64,000 nucleotides of DNA from assembly GCA_012934845.2 (NCBI GenBank), contig WNNJ02003863.1, positions 62,001-126,000 on the forward strand, read 5' to 3'. This document shows positions 11,405 through 20,850 of this stretch, piece by piece. The first letter of the stretch is position 1. Each line of letters begins with the position of its first letter. The stretch comes from Pomphorhynchus laevis. Its lineage: Eukaryota; Acanthocephala; Palaeacanthocephala; Echinorhynchida; Pomphorhynchidae. Under the pieces are notes generated by a model. It was given only the letters and a program-made list of their open reading frames with translations. It made no database searches and had not been told where the DNA came from. The translations under genes were made by a program, and so were the position numbers.

Positions 11405-12650
11405 AAGACGACACATCGGTTCACCGGTTCTTAGACCAGCTTGCTTTGCTGTAGCCTCTGCCAATTCTTGTAAGATAAGAATGACCGATCGCGATATTAT
11501 GACTTTGATGGATACAAGCATACAGACCTTTAATGATGATTTTCAATCCATTGTTGTCAACTTACTAAAAGAACATGTGAAATCGCGTTCCCCTCTTACT
11601 GTTTTCTTGAAAGCCAAGAGGCCACAGGGGTCCAACCTTACTTTTTTCTGACATTGTCAGAAGTTGCTGACGAAACTTGATTTTGCGAAATCATTCATGA
11701 AGGCTATTTTAATAGTTATTATTAACAATAGTGATATTAAATATTCAGGAACGATCAGGCGTAATTGAAAGTCAACAAAATTATTACATTCCGGCTGTAA
11801 GACCGCCTTTAGCTCCGAAGAAACTCGCAGACAATGCCGGTGGGCAAGTGTCTTTTCTTGTTGGGGATGGGAGTGAGAAAGGCAGCCTTCTCTCTCCTGG
11901 CTCTTGCTAAGGGTAGGCATCCCACTCCAGCTGAATTAACACAATGCAAAGTAAACAAGAACCTTTTTCACTGAATATCTTTTAATGGAATTCGAGAGGT
12001 GCTTCTGCTCTTAGTCTTCTATCTAATAGAGATGCAGATGTCATAGTCCTTCAGAAAACGCAGTATATCCGTCTCCCCCTGGGCATTACTCGATTTACAT
12101 CTAAGCACATTTATACTAACTTTACTTAGTACGTAACTTCACCTCACTCCTCTTCATCTCAAGGTCTTCTAACCCTGGTTAAAAGCTCCTTAAGATCTTC
12201 CCTCCTTTTAAACTATTCTTGTCCAGCACTTTCTTGTTTAGCTATATCACTATGTAAAAAATAGTAAACGCATCAGCATAGTCAATATCTATACCTGGCC
12301 AGGAGAAATTCACAAGAACCGTGACCTCCTGGATCGTATATTGGGTAGTGGTTATGACATGATACTTGGTGACTTCAACGACAGAACTGCTTGTTGGATT
12401 AATGTAGCAATCCGCAGGAACATGAACTGTTTGATCGGCTGGAGGGCTCAGATTCCGCTGGAACTGAGGCCTTAGAAATTTGTTGGAAGACTGGGTAAAA
12501 TTTTGTAGATTTCTTGACTGTTTTGTTTGATCGGCTGGAGGGCTCAGATTCCGCTGGAACTGAGGCCTTAGAAATTTGTTGGAAGACTGGGTAAAATTTT
12601 GTAGATTTCTTGACTGTTTGTTTCTTAGCTGTTTTTCTTAGATAAATGGT
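11405..12650 (+). pseudogene. Family J LINE, ORF1 end and APE endonuclease joined to the 3' end
   Basis: From about 11985 the plus strand reads WNSRGASALSLLSNRDADVI then VLQKT, the start of an APE-type endonuclease (W-N-x-R-G and the [LV]-Q-E/K-T box). Further on come YTWPG near 12290 and MILGDFNDRTACW near 12360-12400, the G-D-F-N box. At about 12431 the sequence jumps to the 3' end of the element, so the RT is deleted. The copy lies head-to-head with the minus-strand copy at 10257-11400. Confidence 0.7.
12431..12622. repeat. 96-bp tandem duplication of the family J 3' end
   Basis: The block beginning TTGATCGGCTGGAGGGCTCA at 12431 is repeated from 12527, essentially base for base, ending near 12622. 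It covers the last codons and start of the 3' UTR. Confidence 0.95.
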
Positions 12651-12955
12651 TTTACATTTCTGATCTTAGATCAATGACTGAGAAAAATTTATATCAACTA
12701 ACATCGGATACTATAACTTGATGATTTGGCAATGGGTAAGCATCTAATATTGTAAAATGAATAATTGTTTGGGAATAGTCGATTACTAGCCTTTTTCGAT
12801 GATTTTCGGTGGGTGATCAGAACTTGAACCCATCAAGGTGAAAAAACATGTTCGATGATATCGTCTAATCATTTTATCAATATCTTCCTTAAAGAATATA
12901 CGGTCAGCATTTGAAAAACTATGTGTTCAAGTCGCAATTAATTTGCAATCGGAAT
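12650..12955. other. No recognised feature
   Basis: This spacer between two family J copies shows no coding frame, repeat or known motif. Confidence 0.5.
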
Positions 12956-12959
12956 TTAG

Positions 12960-14275
12960 ATGCTTGAATGGCCGTACGAATTCCGTATCAATGGCTTGTA
13001 TAGAGGATATAGCAATGCCTGTTTTCAGTACCAGTCTTGTCAAGATAACAGTCATCAGCTTGCTTTAGCAGTCGTTCTTGACGTTTTGCTGCATTCGACC
13101 GCACTTGAAGTATGGTGCATTCGACCGCATCTTCTGGGTCAGGATAAGGCAAGCATTGCTTCCCTTAATCCAGCCCAGTCTTCCTTTTGGAATATATTCA
13201 AGAAGGAGAAGTTTGTCTGTTGGAAGGATAGAGCATTGGGCTGGATCGGAAAAATAGGTCTTGATAAAGTGTTGGAGGAGTCACTATTCCTACATAATTA
13301 TGGATCCACTCAATCACCTCAACCAATCCCGCTTTGGGAAATGTTTAGGAGTAGAGATATATCTGTCACAGATATTCTTAACTCCTGGGAATACTCTTCC
13401 GGGCACCTCCAAATCCGTCGCTCTACAGACTTCTCGTATCTGTCAGCTTTTGACAGCCGAACAAAGAAGAGAAGTAGCCGTTACAATTCTATAAGCCGCC
13501 CCATCCGATGTGGCCGGCGTCAACATTGGTAGACAAATATTTTTACAAAAGAACAATCCGATCTCATGTCATAAATACCTGCGGCTCATTTTGATTCAAA
13601 ATTATCTCGTTTCGATCTACGAAAAAGCGTTTGCGCGTAGAATCCGCGATCATCTGAATATTCGAAATTTAAGCCCACCAAGTTTCCATGGGTTCGTCAA
13701 AGGTCGCTCAGTTCATTCAGCAGTAGGTGATTGCATCAGTTCTGTCAGGAAAATAGTCATCAACTAGCTGCGGCTGTTTTCCTGGACTTTTCTGCTGCAT
13801 TTGACCGCATCTCCATTCCTTTTGTGATTTCTTCTCTCAGGTCCCTCTGGTTGGACTTGGGTAAAGTCCATTTACCCAAGTCCAATCTTATTCTAAACTC
13901 CGCTAAATCGCAGGTGGCCGTCTTTCATGGCGCCCCTGCCGAAAACTGACCGGGATAGACTTAAACGTATCCTGAAGAGAGCTAGGTGGCCCTGAAACGT
14001 GCCCAGCATCTTTCATTAAATGGGAAAACCCAGGTGCGCCTCTGGGGCACTTGGGCTATATCGGGATTAGTCTTTTCTAGAGGACGTCCCCAGAGCAATG
14101 GCTAAGGCTTCTAAAGCTGCTAATCTCTCGATTACCCAGCATAGTCCGCATCGGTTGTACTCTTCGGGGGGGGGTGAAAGACCCTGTGTGGTTCAGTCGC
14201 AGAGCGGCGTGTTGGATTGGCTGTGGGGCTCAGATCCCTCCGGACCTTAGGCTGTGATTATTATGGTGACGGAAT
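12960..14275 (+). pseudogene. Family J LINE, linker, RT and 3' end with internal deletion
   Basis: The first 140 bp contain scrambled motif A sequence (a duplicated RT piece: SHQLALAVVLDVLL). From 13140 the EN-RT linker is readable (FWNIFKKEKFVCWKDRALGW), then HLQIRRS, SFHGFVKGRSVHSAV at 13680-13725, HQLAAAVFLDFSAAFDRISI (motif A), and directly afterwards SNLILNSAKSQVAVFHGAPA. Motif B and YADD are absent: a deletion has joined the two parts, and a perfect palindrome (13851-13885) sits at that join. The 3' end near 14155-14255 (GGGGTGAAAG...GTTGGATTGGCTG) matches the other copies. Confidence 0.8.
13851..13885. repeat. Perfect 15-bp fold-back palindrome at a deletion junction
   Basis: TTGGACTTGGGTAAA (13851-13865) is exactly inverted at 13871-13885 across GTCCA. 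The right arm runs into native LINE sequence after the deleted RT core; the left arm is its inverted copy. Confidence 0.95.
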
Positions 14276-14396
14276 GAAGAAGATGATAAACTTTTTATGT
14301 TTTCTATTATATTTTTGTTTTTGTCTTTTCTTACCTATTTATCTAACCTATTTATCCTGTATTAAATTTTTGTAAGAAAATCGTTATTATTACTTC

Positions 14397-14434
14397 CAGT
14401 GTGATATTCGTATCACACTGATTGTATCACACTG
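14397..14434. repeat. Hairpin with an extra direct copy of one arm
   Basis: CAGTGTGATA (14397-14406) is inverted at 14411-14420 across TTCG, and TATCACACTG recurs directly at 14425-14434. It lies just before the decayed hammerhead sequences. Confidence 0.9.
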
Positions 14435-14454
14435 AGTCATTGTTAGTTTACCCA

Positions 14455-14530
14455 GCTGTCTACCAGTCCTCTCTGCATCCAGCAGTGGATGTATCTGGGA
14501 CTGATGATTCTAAACAATGACGAAACGGTA
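14455..14530 (+). ncRNA. Decayed hammerhead ribozyme, relative of the 53 kb one
   Basis: The order is GCTGT (stem III), C at 14460 (expected cleavage site), TACCAG paired with CTGGGA (stem I, one mismatch), an intact CTGATGA box (14501-14507), a decayed stem II ending TGAC, then GAAACGGT (14522-14529), whose ACGGT pairs with GCTGT through two G-T wobbles. The stem I loop shares CTGCATCCAGCAGTGG with the 53 kb ribozyme, so the two are homologous. Stem II no longer pairs, so activity is unlikely. Confidence 0.6.
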
Positions 14531-14637
14531 CAGAATTATGCTGCGTTGTTTTCTGTATTTTTTAGCTTACCATTCTTGACGTCATAAATTCCAGTAATGA
14601 TGTCGTGAGGTGGTCATTTAGTGTGACCGTATGCTCT

Positions 14638-14683
14638 CGTCTGTGGAAAGTATTCTTTACTGATAAATCATAATAACGAAACG
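14638..14683 (+). ncRNA. Second decayed hammerhead core
   Basis: CGT and C (14638-14641), a short stem I, CTGATAA (14660-14666) and GAAACG (14678-14683) repeat the hammerhead order about 160 bp after the previous core. The following GAAATTCA...GGAAT resembles the repeat that follows the 53 kb ribozyme. The CTGATGA box is mutated (G to A). Confidence 0.4.
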
Positions 14684-14699
14684 AAATTCATTGGAATTT

Positions 14700-15587
14700 C
14701 TCTGTTCTTCTTGACATCTACCACAATGATAAATGACAAGTTCGTCAAAAATATGTAATAATAATTAATTATTTTGTCAATAGTAATATATTGATTGCGC
14801 ACTTAATTAAAAACAATTGAATTAAAAACAACTATTTAAACAACATATATCATCGTGACCATCTAATATTAGTTACCACTTCTACAAACCATTCTTTTGT
14901 TCACAAATCTGCGAATAATGCCATAATAATCTCGCTGCTTGCTGGTTAAAGAACATAGGCCGATACTTGATAACACAACAGTTCCTATGGACCTTTTGGG
15001 ATTGTATGTTTAATTATATATTAATTTATTCATTTAAGTCCAAGTTATAATACTAATTCTTCTGTACAATAAAAATCGCTTTAGCATTTTATAAAATAGC
15101 ATCGTTATCAAATTTTAATAGCGTAAAATTTCAGTCTACAATTTAACAAGAGTTTGGCAGTTAACAATTTGACATGAAATCACGACAAAGCATAATTTAT
15201 TTGACCTTAGTAATATTTTAATCGAGTAAATTATTAATTAATACAAATTTTATTTCAATAATATATTATATATATTATTATATTTGTCGTTTATAATAAT
15301 TTAACTTGCTATAAATACTTTAATTAATGAACACAACTGCTCAAGCATGTATTTTTAGATATTACGAGGATTTTCCGAGAAACTTTGTCACGGGTAGATC
15401 CTTGTCATGTTTAAAATCGAAAGTAGAGAGCATTTTTTGTTGTTATAAGCACTGATCATTTTACCTCTCCTTTCCAAGAAACTGCTATATATATTTATAT
15501 ACACATGATTCGGAATGTGATTATGAAGAATGAAACTGCCTCCTGAAATCATCAATTCTCTAAGCGGATTTATACTATACAATTATA
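14700..15587. other. AT-rich spacer, no recognised feature
   Basis: Only short AT runs and TA-rich palindromes (around 15255-15285) are visible. The frame at 15388-15582 has no homology signal. Confidence 0.5.
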
Positions 15588-15617
15588 TTAATTGTTCCTG
15601 TTAACAGGAACAATTAA
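15588..15617. repeat. Perfect 30-bp palindrome at the 5' edge of a CR1-like fragment
   Basis: TTAATTGTTCCTGTT is exactly inverted with no spacer (15588-15602 against 15603-15617). CR1-like coding sequence starts immediately after it. Confidence 0.95.
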
Positions 15618-16155
15618 CATGTTCGTTCCTGTTATTCTATTTTTCGTGACATTCGTAGCATTCAATAAACCATCAATTTTTTCATTTCCAACACTAATGT
15701 CCTCCTTCCTGCTACCTCGTCTTGACTATTGCATCTCACTTTTCTCAAACTCTCCTCCATCTTGTGTTACTGCCCTTCTGTATCACTTTGTTCACACTGC
15801 AACACACATACTTCTTCGACGACGCGTTATATTTCCATCCCAAATGAACTTATCAACCTTCATTGGCTCAATGTACATAATCGAGTTTATATTACACTGC
15901 CGTTCTCTTTTTCGTTTACTTTATCATCCCCCTGGGTATCTTCACCTAAAATTGCAAGGTGTTGAAAATTCGTCCTCTAGAGCACTTCGCTCAAACAATT
16001 AGTTCCTGTTACACATTTCTAGTCATCGGACGAACTTTAGCCTGCGTTCCTGTCTTATTTATATGCCTCTCAGTTGGATATCGTTTCCCCTTAAACTTCG
16101 TTGCTAGCTTAACCTCACTACTTTTAAATCCATGTCTCACACCTTTCTACTGAGT
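15618..16155 (+). pseudogene. CR1/L2-like LINE, C-terminal fragment
   Basis: The plus strand reads SSFLLPRLDYCISLFSNSPP, the post-RT segment of CR1/L2 elements (consensus S-x-L-D-Y-C-N-x-L), followed by LLYHFVHTATHILLRRRV, LHWLNVHNRVYIT in a second frame (consensus LHWLPV-x2-RI), and LTSLLLNP. Frames shift around 15800 and 15960. This is the last ~150 codons only, a 5'-truncated insertion. It is related to, but not the same copy as, the element at 40255-44110. Confidence 0.7.
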
Positions 16156-16403
16156 AATTGAGCTCTGCAGCTCAAGTAGCAACGATATCCGAATTTTTCA
16201 TCGTTCCAACGTCGGCTACGTTGTGTAGACTTCAGACACATCATTTCTTTTATTTTTTGTTTATTCCAGTCGACTTGTAAGCGACCTGTATGCATGATCC
16301 AAATAAAAATTAGAATCAATTTGTACTATTTTGTATTAATTTGTACTATTTATATTCGTGTGTACTATTTCACATACTGAAGAGTTTCTAGCTGTACTGG
16401 ATG

Positions 16404-16600
16404 GTTAGCCTAATCGGTAAGGCGTAGACCCACCAATCGAAAGATAATAGGCTCGAATCTAAAAGTGTAAATAGTGTTCAAAAGAAGAGTACAGCTGTAC
16501 ACGCTTTCTGATGAGACCGGATGTACCATTGCACTGCAGTAGCGGACGAAACAATACCAATATGTCAGGCTAAAATCTGGAATGTTGTGAGTCAAGGTGT
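16404..16600 (+). mobile_element. tRNA-derived SINE-like unit carrying a hammerhead core
   Basis: TAGCCTAATCGG (16406-16417) fits the pol III A box and GGCTCGAATCT (16450-16460) the B box. GCC/GGC around TAATCGGTAA forms a D-arm-like stem. The rest does not fold as a full tRNA, so this is a tRNA-derived SINE head and not a tRNA gene. About 50 bp after the B box comes the hammerhead core annotated separately. The downstream limit is arbitrary, because no tail or second copy was seen in the window. Confidence 0.55.
16508..16566 (+). ncRNA. Hammerhead ribozyme core (type I order) within a SINE-like unit
   Basis: CTGATGA (16508-16514) is followed by a stem II with GACCG/CGGAC ends (one A-A mismatch; a TGCACTGCA sub-hairpin in the loop), then GAAA (16548-16551). 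Stem III is ACA-A-TA closed by CCAA and TATGT (one bulged A), and the cleavage triplet is GTC ending at 16566. All core boxes are in hammerhead order. Stem I pairs poorly (one A-T and two G-T pairs), so activity is doubtful. Confidence 0.5.
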
Positions 16601-19025
16601 ATCGAGTTGGTAGTAATGAAGGAATGATACCGTAGCTGGTTTCTGCTCCGAAATTACCTTGTGCGATCTAGCAAAATTAGTAAATGAAATACGCTTTGGA
16701 AATAATTGTTTAACGAGGTAATATAGTAGATACGCAAAAATGCTAATTCAGAAATATTTGCATCATAAAAGTTTGAAAATATTGACAACAAAAGAGTGTT
16801 AATGAAAATAAAAGGCGACATAGATAACAATTAGATCATGTAATTGGTAAAAAAACTCAATTGATATCTCAATTTATGAAGGCATGTGAAAATAAAATCA
16901 CATAAAAGCAGGATAATTAATTGTCTATAAAATAAATCAATAGCTTTGGGTAATTACCAAACAGTCACAATTGGTCAGCATTTTACATAGAATTTGCTGT
17001 TTCAGGTTTGCTACTTTTGAATTTTAATTTCATCATTAGGTTTAATGTAAAATATACTCAAAAATAGTAAACAAATTGCAAGATAAAATACCAAGACAGT
17101 ACACCGGCCGACTCGAGGAATTGGTCGGTATATTGTCCCCTTTCTTTTGATTTTTTCGCGAACATTTTTTACTGTTTAAAGTGATTTTGCATACTTTTGT
17201 TTCAATTGCTGTTCTAAATTTAGACACTTATATCGTATAGATAAAAGCATTAATAACTTACAATTTAACTACTAATAATAACTCATAATCACTTACTAAC
17301 TCATAATAACTTACAAACTAAAAATTATTAGTTACAAATTATCGTAATCCTTCTACTTTGGTTTGAAGTTCCCATTTTTGTATGTTTGATTTTTTTTCTT
17401 GATTTGTATCTTTCATGCAATGTATTCCTACAGAAACAAAACTGAACAAAACAATAACTATACTAGTTTCAAACATGTTTACTAGCTATTATTTATTAAC
17501 TATTTTTATAATCAAAGTATCTAGGCAGTTAAGTGTTTTTACCTTTGAAATGTCATTTCTTAATTATAGGCACGTAAATTATGTAAAAGTAAAATACTTG
17601 TTTCTTCATAATAAATTAAAATTAAAAATCAGCAACAGTAAATGTAATAAATAGGCAACAACATGCCAATGGCTTTGCACTTTACCAATTAACGGATTAG
17701 AGGATTGTTGTTACCAAATAGCTGAAATCGTGCTTAATTGTTGTTTTTCTTATTCTTATTGCGGAAAGGATTGAACTTTCTTCGAATGCAATAATACTAG
17801 AACCAATTTGAACGAACATAAAACAGGGGAACCAACTGAAGAAAGTTCACTCACATAAGTAAAAATATATATGTGTAAAATGAAGTGAGTAAATCACTGT
17901 TTTCTATAGAAAATACACTCTAAATTCGAGATGAAAAACGAACATATCTCTACCAAAAAGTAGTGGATTATTAAATTACCTGAACCAAAATATGTAAAAA
18001 TAAAATACACAAGAGGCAAAGGTAAACTATAGGAAAAATAGAAAGACAGAAATGGAATTATATCGTCATCATCGCAAGAAAACGAAATCGGTGCAGCAGC
18101 AAGGTATCTATTTTTTAACGTGATCTTAAAAAGGAGATTGTAAAGAGAAAAGAACATAAAACAGTTAACGGTGACGACCAATTTAAACATCAACAATCAT
18201 CGTTATCAGGAAGAATCCACAACCATCACCACAATTACAACGAGTCTTTGCTACACTGTTTCTAAATATAAATTAAATTCTATAAGTAAAAAACGTAGTT
18301 TTCACATACCAGTGTTGTATGAATGATCGCCTATCACTAATAAGGCTAATTATTAATGAGATCAGAATAGGATTTGAATTTAGACAAACGATCAACAACC
18401 TGTTGAATGCGCCTTCTTTTTACACAATAATAGATAATTAGAGATAGCATTTTTAACTTTTGACAAAATTAACAATGCATGCAATAATCGTCTTACTCTA
18501 CTTCGCCGCATGTCTTCGTACCTTGACGTATCGTACAAACTCACACAGATCTATAAATAAAATCATATCGAGTAGATGCAAATGTAAGTAATTTTTATTA
18601 GTTGGATCATGTTTACTTTTAATACAACGTACTAATTCAGTCTCGAGTAATTTTATCTTTCAAGAAGCAAATGAAAAGTCATAATTATTACACACTAAAT
18701 TAAATGATTAATTATTAACAATCTAAATTAATTAGATTTCATTAATTGTGATTAATGAAATCACAATATACAAATATAATTTTTTAAGATTGTTTCCCGA
18801 ATTATATTGTCTACTACATGCATATAATAATACGTATAATTTGTGTGCACGAATATATTGTCACACAATAGTATACGTCCTCCTGTTTTAAAATGAAAAT
18901 AAAAGGTCTCTGAAAGGCATGATGTGTCAAGGTTTGCTCTCCGTTTCTCTACACAGCACAACAGCTAACTAGGAACACATTATGCAAATACAACTTTTTG
19001 TTTGTAATAGAAATGATTTTGGTCC
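16600..19025. other. AT-rich DNA, no recognised gene
   Basis: Open frames here (for example 17894-18196, minus) show no homology signal and are low in complexity. Around 18810-18870 a stretch (ATAATAATACGTATAATTTG) is a diverged single copy of the tandem repeat at 19326-19975. The rest holds nothing I can name. Confidence 0.5.
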
Positions 19026-19026
19026 A

Positions 19027-19064
19027 TTATATTTAGCTGAAAAACAAAAACCAGCTAAATATAA
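19027..19064. repeat. 13-bp inverted repeat
   Basis: TTATATTTAGCTG (19027-19039) is inverted at 19052-19064. Confidence 0.9.
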
Positions 19065-19149
19065 AAAGTAATAAATTTACTTTAACTAGTTGATAATATG
19101 ACTTATTGTTGATAAAAAATTGTTGGAGGTAAATCAAAGACAATAAGAT

Positions 19150-19252
19150 TTTTTTTGGTATTTCGCTAACTTCTGTTAGCATCTACAAAAATTACCTTAG
19201 TAATTAGTAATTTTTTGAAGATGCTAACAGAAGTTAGCGAAATATCAAAAAC
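19150..19252. repeat. Inverted repeat whose two arms each hold a PLE-type minimal hammerhead core
   Basis: On the plus strand TTGAAGAT, GCTAAC-AGAA-GTTAGC and CGAAATATC run from 19215 to 19246. This is the minimal hammerhead order (GANGA box, perfect 6-bp stem II, GAAA, and palindromic AT-AT stem III with cleavage after ATC) known from Penelope-like elements. The same sequence is present inverted at 19158-19190. The first base of the plus CTGANGA box is T instead of C, so this copy is probably inactive as it stands. Confidence 0.65.
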
Positions 19253-19325
19253 ATTTCTTATTTTATTTGATTTAGCTCCTATAATTATTTAAATTTATTT
19301 ACTTTTCCGTTGATTCTTCTCAAAA

Positions 19326-19975
19326 ATAAAAAAGGGAGAAATCTAATATTTAGTTATTAAATTACTATATATCATTGACAAATATTATCAATATCATTAT
19401 CATATATTAAATGCATATAATAATACGTATAATTTGTATGAAGGAATATTTATACATTCCTTCATATATACATTCCTTCTTATATATATAGTCATACACA
19501 ATAATATACGTAATTGAATATGTGATACATATCGCATATAAAAATGATTTCTCACTAAAAAATAAGTGAGAAATCTAAATTATTTAGTTATTAAATTACT
19601 ATATATCATTGACAAATATTATCATTATCATTATCATATATTAAATGCATATATATACATTCCTTCTTATATATATTGTCATACACGATAATATACGTAA
19701 TTGAATATGTGATACATATCACATATAAAAATGATTTCTCACTAAAAAATAAGTGGTAAATCTAAATTATTTAGATATTAAATTACTATATATCTTTGAC
19801 AAATATTATCAATATCATTATCATATATTGAATGCTTATAATAATACGTATAATTTGTATGAAGGAATGTTTATACATTCCTTCATATATATACATTCCT
19901 TCTTATATATACATATATATTGTCATACACAATAATATACGTAATTGAATATGTGATACATATCACATATTTAAT
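19326..19975. repeat. Three tandem copies of a ~190-230 bp AT-rich satellite unit
   Basis: Units starting near 19334, 19565 and 19753 share GAGAAATCTAA (or GGTAAATCTAA), TATATCATTGACAAATATTATC, ACATTCCTTC palindromes and TACGTAATTGAATATGTGATAC in the same order. Unit length varies by loss of the inner GAAGGAAT hairpin segment. Confidence 0.9.
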
Positions 19976-20049
19976 TACGCTACTTCACATTCCATTGTCT
20001 TGACAATAATACAATTTTACTGCTAGACTTAAGGCAGTATGTGAATCAG

Positions 20050-20850
20050 GCTACCCCAGACGTTACAATTCTCAATGACAGACCAAAGCTCACTTTCAGA
20101 TAATCAGAGACGTTTCTCGGCAAGTCTTAGTACTTGATCCTTCAACAAGTAAAGGGTCAACTGAGAGGGTTATTTCCTCTGGATCGAAAAGTTTGAAACA
20201 CCACTAAGTTTAAAGCACTACTAAGAAGACATTTTTAGGCATCCACAGAACGTACCTTAGCCAAATCAACTTCCTATCGTCCATATGAAGAAGCAGCCGC
20301 TTTAATCCGAGATTCTCGCGAATTGTCGATATCCTAACCTATTTATAAGACTCAAACCGGACATACTACTAATAAGCCTCATTTTAGCATCTATATACAG
20401 AGCTCACGACCGTATGATAAGATAGTAACGAAGACTGAATGATAAATCGAAAAGTTTACGCTTTACAACGACATATGTAATAGCAACGCATTATTGTCTA
20501 AGCTGAATAGGTCCGTGTTTCAATTTCATTTAAGCTTCTACCATCACTTAAGAACAATATCCTAAGTACCTGAACTAGTTTACTTGTCTTGAATCTGTAT
20601 TAATAGTGCCCATTAGCAGAAAAAACACGCATATTTTAATTGTCTCGAAGGCGCTAAATATTACGCCTGCTGCTTAATATTCCATCGTGAATTAATCCAA
20701 TAGGTATTGTAAGAATTCAAAACGATAAGCTAACAAGACAACATTAGCAAAAAGCAGAGATGCTATTTTAATAGAAGCTAACTAAATGCTGACATTCGAC
20801 CGTGATGCTCATCTCGATATTCTGTCATGCGAACTAGGAACATAAGTTGA
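20050..20850 (-). pseudogene. Old LINE C-terminal fragment
   Basis: Short minus-strand frames give FRYLG near 20565, SDGRSLNEIETRTYSA near 20500, and RISTIRENLGLKRLLLHMD then RKLIWLRYVLWMP near 20240-20330. These fit the 3' end of RTE or ingi-like elements (F-x-Y-L-G-x-x-L-S, then W-L-G-H-V-L-R-M-P). The fragment is heavily degraded and its clade is not assignable. Confidence 0.5.

Noticed and set aside
11657-11920. 87-codon minus-strand frame
   Set aside because: Lies opposite the ORF1 to endonuclease part of a plus-strand LINE and has no motif.
16404-16475. A genuine tRNA gene
   Set aside because: A and B boxes are present, but the acceptor, anticodon and T stems do not close, so it was called a SINE head.
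17894-18196. 100-codon minus-strand frame rich in Phe, Ile and Leu
   Set aside because: Looks like chance in AT-rich DNA. No recognisable domain, splice context or codon pattern supports it.
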